The position numbers and the translations under genes were made by a program. A stretch of 64,000 bases of DNA from Gracilaria gracilis (Eukaryota > Rhodophyta > Florideophyceae > Gracilariales > Gracilariaceae), in contig JARGSG010000091.1 of NCBI GenBank assembly GCA_030374805.1, positions 1 to 64,000 of the forward strand. The letters run 5' to 3'. The notes below the pieces were generated by a model, which saw nothing but the letters and a program-made list of their open reading frames with translations, was not told the DNA's origin and did no database searches. Numbering within the stretch: the stretch's first letter is position 1; the number at the start of each line of letters is the position of its first letter. This document shows, piece after piece, positions 56,614 to 64,000 of the stretch.

Positions 56614-56996
56614 GTCGCCGCGTGGCTGGCGCTCTTATAGGGGGAGGTGAATACGATAACGCGGTACTTGAGGTATTACCGACCGTTTGGAATCGCCACG
56701 ACGACTATGTCGTCGTACAGGCGCCGCGCGGACGAAATGTCGCTGCTGACCAATTTATTTTTATTGGAGGATCAGGAGCTGACGTTCCGCCACCCCCTTC
56801 ACACGAGATACACTCGCTCCGTCACCGCATCGCGTCCAATCCGTACGGTCGCACCTCACACCCACGAACACCCCTTGCCCGTACGGTCATGATGAGTGCT
56901 GACGGTCCCCCGACCGTCAGTCCATTCACGGACAAGGATTACCGTTCCGGACACGGCGTAGCCGCACAGACGGGCTCCCGACCGCTAAGGAATGGC

Positions 56997-57262
56997 CCGC
57001 TGGACGTTCTCCGTCGAGACGTACCTGGGCGCCGATTCGAATACCCGCTGGACGTTCTCCGTCGAGACGTACCTGGGCGCCGATTCGGATACCCGCTGGA
57101 CGTTCTCCGTCGAGACGTCCTTGCGCGCCGATTCGGATACCCGCTGGACGTTCTCCGTCGAGACGTCCTTGCGCGCCGATTCGGATACCTGCCCGACGTT
57201 CTCCGTCGAGACGTACTGTGCACGCCGATTCGGGCACCCGTCGGACGATTCTCCTTCGAGAC
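56997..57262 (+). repeat. 48-bp minisatellite in element 2
   Basis: Five to six tandem units of cgctggacgttctccgtcga + gacgtacctgggcgccgatt + cggatacc, period 48 bp (57001, 57049, 57097, 57145, 57193), the last ones diverged. The related tract in element 3 has about three units. Confidence 0.88.
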
Positions 57263-57395
57263 GAACCGTATGTACTGATTCGGATACTGGCACGCTTTCG
57301 CTGCGGTCAGCATCTGTCGATATGTCCGCTCGTACGTAACACGGTGAGCACCCCGCGATGAGCCCGTTCGCACGGTATCTCCTGCAGTCGACTTC

Positions 57396-57442
57396 GGAAA
57401 ATTTGGCATGGCTTCGCCCCGCCCTTCCCGGGCGAACTTTCC
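57396..57442 (+). repeat. GC-rich hairpin module, copy 1 of element 2
   Basis: Imperfect palindrome GGAAAATTTGGC ... GCGAACTTTCC enclosing atggcttcgccccgccctt. The module recurs at 57781 and four times in element 3. Confidence 0.8.
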
Positions 57443-57780
57443 GAAAGCGGATGCTGCGGTCTCCCGTTCACCGTACGGACTCGGCACACACTTGGTTGTG
57501 TCACCGGACGGGCGACACCAGACGTACACCCCGCGGTTTGCGAGGCTGACAAGCTGTTGGCTTTGCCAGGTACGCTCCAATCCGACTTGGGCATGCGCAT
57601 TGTCAGTGACGCCGACATCGCCCGAACGGATACCGGTGGTCTGTACAGCTATACGCCGTCGCGTACGTCCCGGATAGTGCGTCGTACGCCTTCGATCCAC
57701 CGTACGCGTACCAGTGTGTAGCGTTCCGCTCGGTTTGATCTCCACCACACGTATTCAGGCTACTTTCGTCGCTCCCGCTC

Positions 57781-57828
57781 GGGAAATTTTGGCATGGCTT
57801 CGCCCCGCCCTTCTCGGGCAGATTTTCC
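57781..57828 (+). repeat. GC-rich hairpin module, copy 2 of element 2
   Basis: GGGAAATTTTGGC ... GCAGATTTTCC enclosing the same atggcttcgccccgccctt core. Confidence 0.8.
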
Positions 57829-57919
57829 GAACGGATGCGATGGCGCCCTCCCGACCACGCGGACATAGGCGTAGCGACTTAGCGACGCTACGCGGCGCTC
57901 CGAGGGCGGAGCGCAAGTG

Positions 57920-57930
57920 TAGGAGGGGGA
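57920..57930 (+). promoter_or_regulatory. Polypurine tract of element 2
   Basis: taggaggggga two bases before the 3' LTR, the usual site for plus-strand priming. The same tract precedes the 3' LTRs of elements 1 and 3. Confidence 0.88.
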
Positions 57931-57932
57931 TC

Positions 57933-58482
57933 TGTAGTATAGTGGGCCCGAGTTGGTGCACAGCGGATCCGATCGGCCGTTCACGTACAAAGGGGTAGTG
58001 CACGGTTGGCTGGTGCAGTGGCACCGCCACGTGTACAATTTGGTGATCAAGTGCCGGACGGGTTGGCCGAGCGTACAAGTTGTACACGTGTGGTAATTGT
58101 GTGGTGCTGGGTGGTGACAATGCAAATTAGACCGATCGTACAGTAGTTAGTAATGGGGCCCAGACCCGATATTTAGTTGTAGTTCGGATCTCCCGAGGCC
58201 CCCAATCGTAAACGACAAGCATCTTCTGCCGAACGTCTTCTTCGCTAGTTTGCACTAACGATAGACCGCACGGTAATTCCCTTAAGGTTTCTCAGACCGT
58301 TCGTACCCTTTCGCGCGTTCCTGTACGCGCTTGGTGATACCGACCGTCCACTCTCCCTTCGACCGCCCGGTGCTTCCGCCCCTTCTCCCCGTTCGGACTC
58401 ATTACAGTCACACGACTGTACGCTGCCGCCGCTCCCGTCTCAAGACCGCTTCGGACTCTTTGCTTTATTGTGTTATACCACA
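57933..58482 (+). repeat. 3' LTR of element 2
   Basis: 550 bp, TGTAGTATAG to TTATACCACA, with about two differences from the 5' LTR. Confidence 0.97.
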
Positions 58483-58487
58483 CTAGG

Positions 58488-61358
58488 CGCCCGCGCAGAG
58501 TAAAGTTTATGGACAGCTTTAACGCTGCTCATGCAGTCATCGAGGATGTTCTTCATAACGCAACCGTACAGGGTGTGAAGCCCAGCTCCGAGTACATGGG
58601 TATGACCTATACAGGAAAAGTTGGCGACCTAAGCGCTTTCATATCGTCTATTGCGGTTACCAGAGGCTTCATGTACACAATGCACCACTGCCGATTGGTG
58701 CGGAGGAAGACGAAGCGAAGCAATCGAGTTGTAACGGGAAGACTGCGTTGCATGAGACACAAACCTCCTACACGATGTCCGTCTAGTGTGAACTTTGGAC
58801 TGGACCGTGATTGCGAGGAATGGAATGTGGCTGTTGATTTCCATCACAACCATGAGCCGTCCTATGGAGGCAGCAGTATTATTGCGGAACGCTGTAGATC
58901 CATTGAAGGGTCAATGGAAGTTCATTTCCGTCGCTGGAAAAGGGAATGGGAGAAGACGCAGAGCACTAGTGAGAATGGAAAGGACATAGATTGGGATCGC
59001 CTGCAACTATTATGCCTTCCTAGGATTACTAGCGCTCCTATATCGAAACTATTAGGCGGTGATATGATGCAGGAAGGGTTCAGACGATGTAAAAATATTC
59101 ACCGCACTCCTGAACACAAACATACATCGTCCAGCCCTACTGCTCAACTCCCACTGTTAAGTGGGTGCCATGAAGGGGGCAAACTCTGCGGCCCTGGTGG
59201 TAATGTAGGAGACGTGAATATGGCGAACCCTGGCAGTGTCGATGTACGACTGGTGGCTGGGAAAGGAGATCAAATCTCTAATGTAGAAGACGTGAAATCA
59301 TCTGGGCGCGAAGGAAATGTTGTAGGAGATGTAGGGGTAATGGAAAGGAAAGAGAAAACAGTGGAAGCAATGGAATCCCCACGTCCATTGGTATTGCCCT
59401 CCGGCTCCTCCCCCTGCACTTCTAGCTTAAACTTCGATTGTCAGGAGAAAATGGGGATTAATACTATGATGGATGTAGGCACTGGTGAAGGGCGCCTGCA
59501 AACGAACGGGTTTGAAGGGGTGCAGGAAGGAGAGGGAACTGGACAGGCCCTGGATGTGAGCTCTGAACTCATTGATAAGTTCCTGCTCCTCAATGATGAG
59601 GAGGAAATCCCACTGGATCTGTTCCACATTCCCGATTCCCTGAAACGGGACTCAGTTGGTGATGAAAGTGGTGAAGGACGCAGGGAGATGAAGGACAAAG
59701 ACGAGAAGGCATACTCGGGCAATGGAAAAGGAGCTGTCGATATTGAAGATGATATAGAGCACGTCGATCAATGCTTCAAAGCTGCCGTCATTGCGTACTT
59801 TCAAAGCTTATGTCTAGACGCTCCTGGGCATGAGGTAATGAAGGAGGTTCAGCATATAGCGGAATGTATGGGCTACTATCTTTATACGAGGACATCGGTA
59901 TATGTAGGGGACAAGAAGCGAAAAGATGAGAAGAAAGTAGTAGCGGGGGACAGTCGCGTTCTTCATAAGTGCCTCCTCAAGTGCGAGAAGTACAATAGTC
60001 GAGCGGAAGAAAGGTGCTACTTTTCGCTAACAATCAAGACGGTGTCATCTGATGACAATGGTGGTGGTAGGTCGTATGCCGCGGACTTCACGGGAGCCCG
60101 ACATACCCACGAGCCAGGAGAGAGCTGTGGTGTGAAGCGGCTTGCTCCCAAAATGAGAGCAGAGGCCTTGCATATGAGGAACAAATTACACATGTCTCTT
60201 AAAGATACTCTTCGATATCTTGAAGATAAGTACAAGAAAGTCATTGACATGACATCCGCACGGAAGCAAATGGGTTACGCGGGGTCAGTTAGCAACCCTA
60301 AAGACCTGGAGTGCCTTAGACTTTGTGAGGCACTCGTGGAGCTGAACAAAGAAGACGAGGGAAACAAATTTTTCTTTACGTGCGACAAGTCAGGTCGGAT
60401 GATGTCGGCTTGTTGGGCCTTCCGGGAGTGGTTGGACGATTATGAAAGGCATGGAATCGTTCCTGGGATATCCATCGACTGCAAAGCAGTAGCGAACCGA
60501 TATGGTTATCCATTGTTTACTGTCAACGGGAGGGCGAACGATGGATGCACAATGACGTTTTTCATGGCATTCATTGCTGGAGAGTCTGAAGATGACTTCG
60601 TTCAGGTTCTATCCCATTTCAAGTCTATAATACCAGTCTCTCCGGCAATGATTTCAATGGATCAGAGCACCGCCTGCATAAATGCCACTGAGAGGGTCTT
60701 TAATACCTCTTTCATCTCTTTGGATGAGTGGCATTTGAACCAGAATCAAATGAAAAACGTCACCGCATGGTGTGGGAAGATTAAGAGGTGTTCGTGGTGC
60801 GATGAAATGTCTCGAGATCTCTTCATGCTCAGAAGATCGAGAAGTATGCTGAGCTTTATTCAAAGGAGCGACGCTTTCGAACAGACGTACTTCAATCCGT
60901 TCCAACAACCTACACCAATGTGGTTCAAATATCTGTACCACCACAAGCCCCAATTGCTCGTAGCATGTTTCCGCGACGCGGCTGTACCCAAAAGGTACCT
61001 CTTCCAAGGTTCTGGGTATACTGAGGCGTCGAATGCCGGCTATCGTGCGTATATATTGTCGAAGAAAGTCCCATTCTCGAGGATTCCACTTGAGCTACGT
61101 CGCGTGACATCCAAAAGGGCGGCAGAGAGAAGAGCGGCCGACTTGCGATCCCTCACATCACTCAGCTCAAAATTCCGTTCTATCCGAGATTGCCAGCTCC
61201 CGCTTCCGGCATCGGTTCTAGACCAAATGATCAATGACATCACCAGTTACGCCCTCCTCAAGTTTAAAGCACTGAGCATAGATCCATCCAGGATGTATGC
61301 AGTGCAGAGGGCGGATCTCGTCGATATCGATACTGTCCATTGGCCCGAACTGAACCTG
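58488..61358 (+). CDS. MULE transposase half of the Ulp1-MULE gene
   Basis: 957 codons in the frame continuous with the Ulp1 half across the CTAGG target site (ACT AGG / CGC CCG). Two zinc domains of WRKY-GCM1/FAR1 style come first: one has RCMRHKPPTRC ... VDFHHNHEPS (~residues 90-125); the second has LHKCLLKCEKYNSRAEERC ... GARHTHEPG. A MULE catalytic domain follows, with GISIDCKAVANRYGYPLF (first Asp), MTFFMAFIAGESEDDF, SMDQSTACINATERVF (second Asp) and SLDEWHLNQNQ. The native sequence stops at 61358 (ELNL), where an LTR supplies six foreign codons and a stop. The true C-terminus lies beyond the window. This half is open throughout, so the gene was intact until recently. Confidence 0.88.
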
Positions 61359-61907
61359 TGTGGTATAACACAATAAAGCAAAGAGTCCGAAGCGGTCTTG
61401 AGACGGGAGCGGCGGCAGCGTACAGTCGTGTGACTGTAATGGGTCCGAACGGTGAAGGAGGGCGGAAGCACCGGGCGGTCGAAGGGAGAGTGGACGGTCG
61501 GTATCACCAAGCGCGTACAGGAACGCGCGAAAGGGTACGAACGGTCTGAGAAACCTTAAGGGAATTACCGTGCGGTCTATCGTTAGTGCAAACTAGCGAA
61601 GAAGACGTTCGGCAGAAGATGCTTGTCGTTTACGATTGGGGGCCTCGGAGATCCGAACTACAACTAAATATCGGGTCTGGGCCCCATTACTAACTACTGT
61701 ACGATCGGTCTAATTTGCATTGTCACCACCCAGCACCACACAATTACCACACGTGTACAACTTGTACGCTCGGCCAACCCGTCCGGCACTTGATCACCAA
61801 ATTGTACACGTGGCGGTGCCACTGCACCAGCCAACCGTGCACTACCCCTTTGTACGTGAACGGCCGATCGGATACGCTGTGCACCAACTCGGGCCCACTA
61901 TACTACA
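61359..61907 (-). repeat. 3' LTR of element 3
   Basis: 549 bp, reverse complement of the element 2 LTR (TGTGGTATAA ... CTATACTACA on the plus strand), with scattered substitutions. Its first bases give the Ulp1-MULE gene an artificial stop. Confidence 0.95.
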
Positions 61908-62011
61908 GATCCCCCTCCTACACTTGCGCTCCGCCCTCGGAGCGCCGCGTAGCGTCGCCAAGTCGCTACGCCTATGTCCGCCTGGTCGAGAGGGCGCCAT
62001 CGCATCCGTTC

Positions 62012-63081
62012 GGAAAATTTGCCCGAGAAGGGCGGGGCGAAGCCATGCCAAAATTTCCTGAGCGGGAGCGACGAAAGTAGCCTGAGTACGTGTGGTGGAG
62101 ACCAAACCGAGCGGAACGATATGCGCTGGCACGCATACGGCAGATCGAAGACGCATTACGCGTCACTCAGAGTGTACGCGACGGCGTATAACTGTGCAGA
62201 CCACAGGTGCCCGTTTGAGCGGCGTCGACGTCCCTGACACTCCATACGCACGAGTCCGATCGGAGGTATACCTCCCGTCCCTTCGGACGTCCACGACGGA
62301 CACCATACGGAGCGTAATGAGCGGAGCTTATAAGCTCTGAGCTACGCCGACAGCGAGGTGTCCGCGTGATGCTACCCGTTTGGGAATACACACCAAGTTC
62401 ATACCGAGTCCACATGGTGAACAGGACGCCGCAGTGTCCGTTTGGAAAGTTTGCCCGGAAAGGGCGGGGCGAAGCCATGTCAAAATTTCCCAAGCGGTCG
62501 GCAGAGAGTACTGTACGAGTGGTGGGTGCTTACAGGGATCCGAGCGGACGCCATAAGGCACGAGGCGGCTGTGGTGCCTAACGACGGCTACCTTCGGGAA
62601 CGCCCGTGGTCGCGGCGTCAGCGTAGTCCGATAGGATTCGACGCCGTACTCATCCGATCGGAGCATTTTGACGCCTTCCAGCCCTCGATTCGATTCGGTT
62701 GAGCCCCGAAAGTCCGCCAATGGATTCGTAATGATCCATTCGGTGTACGCTGAAGTCATTCGGGCCTACGGTGTCCGTTTCGGAAAATTTGCCCTCCAAG
62801 GGCGGGGCGAAGCCATGGCAAAATTTTCATTACGGAGGAACGAAACGGCGTAACCGTGGCGGGAGAAAAACAACAAACCGAACGGATCAGCGCCGAGCAG
62901 GTGCACGCAGTGGCATCGGCATGAAACTCCGTGCGTTGAACGAATGAGGCTGCTTCGTGCAAGACTGCACCGAACGTGCGCCTGTCCGATCGTCGAAGCG
63001 CCGTACGAAAAGGTAAGATTGGAGATATCCGTTCGGGAAAGGTGCCCATCACGGGCGGGGCCAAGCTACGCCCAATTTTCC
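62012..63081 (-). repeat. Four GC-rich hairpin modules of element 3
   Basis: Copies at about 62012-62058, 62443-62490, 62781-62828 and 63035-63081. Each has arms of GGAAAATTT type around gggcggggcgaagccat. Spacing is 250-430 bp. The last copy is the most diverged. Confidence 0.78.
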
Positions 63082-63182
63082 GAAGTTGACTGTGGAAGAT
63101 ACTGTACGAATGGACTCGTCGCGGAGCGCTCACCGTGTTACGTACGAGCGGACATATCGACAGATGCTGACCGCAGCGAAGG

Positions 63183-63350
63183 CGTGCGGGTACCCGAATC
63201 GGCACGTACGGTTCGTCTCGAAGGAGAACGTCCGACGGGTGTCCGAATCGGCTCGCACGGTACGTCTCGACGGAGAACGTCCGGCAGGTGTCCAAATCGG
63301 CACGCGCGCGGTACGTCTCGAAGGAGAACGCCCGGCGGGTGGTTCCTTAG
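63183..63350 (-). repeat. Minisatellite of element 3, about three units
   Basis: Units of the form cggtacgtctcgaaggagaa + cgtccggcgggtgtccgaat correspond to the reverse complement of the 48-bp tract in element 2. Confidence 0.78.
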
Positions 63351-63414
63351 CGGTCGCGTGTCCGTTCGTGCGCCTACGTCGTGTCCGAAGTGGTGATTCT
63401 CGTTCGTGAATAGA

Positions 63415-63436
63415 CTGACGGTCGAAGGACCGTCAG
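63415..63436 (-). other. Conserved 9-bp hairpin of element 3
   Basis: CTGACGGTC-gaag-GACCGTCAG. The same stem with loop cccc occurs at 56899-56920 in element 2. The rest (63437-64000) shows CCGNNCGG-type motifs but no gene that I can support. Confidence 0.75.
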
Positions 63437-64000
63437 CGCTCATCACGACCGTACGGGCGAGGGGCGTCCGTGGGAGCAAGGAACGACCGTACAAATTGGA
63501 CGCGATTCGGTGACGGAAGTCGTGCGGTGACAGTCACAGTGTGATACGGTGCACTGTCCGAACGGAAACAGTCGCGCCAGCCAGACGTGTCTTCCAGCAA
63601 TGACGCGTACCGGTCGGGCTCAGAAAATTGCGAATTACTCGGGCATGGAGCGTATGCACCCCACGCGTGCGTCAGTAACCGATTCGGTACACAGTATTGT
63701 GTGTAGAGGCGCGCGCGTGCGATCCAAAAAATCACAAGTATTTTGACCGTGCGGCGAGTCCAAATCGGGCATTTTGAGCACCTGAAACGCCACCGTTTCG
63801 GAGCTAGCGGCCAAACACTGAATGGCCGTTTTTGCTACCGTACGGGCAGGCAATTTCCGCGACGGATTTTTTGATTCGCCTTGCAAGTAACCGCGCCGCG
63901 CTGCCCGCCTGGCTGCGCGTATGCGGCGGAAGAGCGCATGCAGTTCCGTTCGGGTACAGCACACAGGTGACGTGGCGGTGTACGTCCGGCATTACGAAGA

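Larger units (their letters stand above)
56614..57932 (+). other. 3' non-coding region of element 2
   Basis: 1.3 kb between the antisense gene and the 3' LTR. It holds the hairpin CTGACGGTC-cccc-GACCGTCAG (56899-56920), a 48-bp minisatellite and two long GC-rich hairpin modules. Frames of 100-270 codons on both strands come from the repeats and show no motif. Confidence 0.7.
47187..58482 (+). mobile_element. Element 2: young Ty3/gypsy chromovirus with antisense gene
   Basis: 11,296 bp with two 550-bp LTRs that differ at about two positions, flanked by the 5-bp target duplication CTAGG (47182-47186 and 58483-58487). Order: LTR, primer-binding site, gag, protease-RT-RNase H, integrase with chromodomain, antisense gene, repeat-rich 3' region, polypurine tract, LTR. 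Gag is open. Pol is interrupted about three or four times and the antisense gene about once, so the element looks broken despite its youth; assembly error cannot be excluded. It sits inside the Ulp1-MULE gene. The whole element is rich in the motif CCGNNCGG. Confidence 0.97.
45281..61358 (+). mobile_element. Mutator-like transposon carrying a Ulp1-MULE gene, split by chromoviruses
   Basis: The coding part of a MULE lies on either side of element 2 (45281-47186 and 58488-61358) and is cut again on the right by element 3. Terminal inverted repeats were not found; the right end must lie beyond the window, and the left end may lie near the repeats at 45052-45186. Plant MULEs with Ulp1-like proteases (the Kaonashi group) are the nearest known parallel. 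Confidence 0.75.
61359..64000 (-). mobile_element. Element 3: second copy of the element 2 family, inverted, 3' part
   Basis: It begins with an inverted LTR (61359-61907), followed by the polypurine tract (plus strand tccccctccta) and the same 3' non-coding modules as element 2, here expanded. It runs off the right edge, so gag-pol would lie outside. The left flank is acctg; a matching duplication is expected beyond the window. Its LTR differs from those of element 2 at more sites than they differ from each other, so it is a separate, somewhat diverged copy. Confidence 0.92.

Noticed and set aside
56514-57748. Long frames of 254 and 269 codons on both strands of the 3' region of element 2
   Set aside because: They are produced by the 48-bp minisatellite, are open on both strands and have no motif.

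Overview
The window is nuclear DNA of a eukaryote with compact, intron-poor genes packed between large repeats. The three introns I can place are short (81-136 nt), with GT-AG ends and CTAAC-like branch sites. The gene set (LPMO-like secreted protein, secreted vWA protein, organelle-type histone deacetylase, Rrn3, Qcr6) and the layout of small gene islands in a sea of chromoviruses and DNA transposons suggest a red alga of the Chondrus/Gracilaria kind. That assignment is inference and is not proven by any single marker.

Layout. 1-12987: a 321-bp tandem satellite, about 40 monomers, running off the left edge. 12985-24943: an old Ty3/gypsy chromovirus (element 1, coding minus strand) abutting the satellite, with an extra long ORF antisense to gag-pol. 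25048-28881: a degraded pogo-like transposon beside a hAT remnant. 29192-45000: the host gene island, holding a secreted vWA protein, Rrn3/TIF-IA, a secreted Cys-rich protein, a Tc1 transposon with clear TIRs (35540-37102), an LPMO-like protein, a histone deacetylase with an in-frame TGA, a polytopic membrane protein, a Cys-rich GCC2/GCC3-like gene with in-frame TGAs, a short RRM ORF, and a three-exon gene for the cytochrome bc1 hinge protein Qcr6. 45281-61358: a Mutator-like transposon gene joining a Ulp1-type cysteine protease to a MULE transposase. It is split by a young chromovirus (element 2, 47187-58482, 5-bp target duplication CTAGG) and cut at its right side by a second copy of the same family in opposite orientation (element 3, 61359 to beyond the window).

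Most notable: (i) elements 1 and 2, though diverged, both carry a related gene antisense to and tail-to-tail with pol, between pol and the 3' LTR; (ii) element 2 is densely studded with the near-palindrome CCGNNCGG in coding and non-coding parts alike, a motif absent from the control stretches I read in element 1 and in the MULE; (iii) the Ulp1 and MULE halves lie in one reading frame across the insertion site; (iv) in-frame TGA codons, but no other stops, interrupt two conserved host reading frames; (v) a near-perfect 24-bp hairpin lies between two convergent transcription units. The many 103- and 78-codon frames in the satellite are by-products of the repeat and are not treated as genes.
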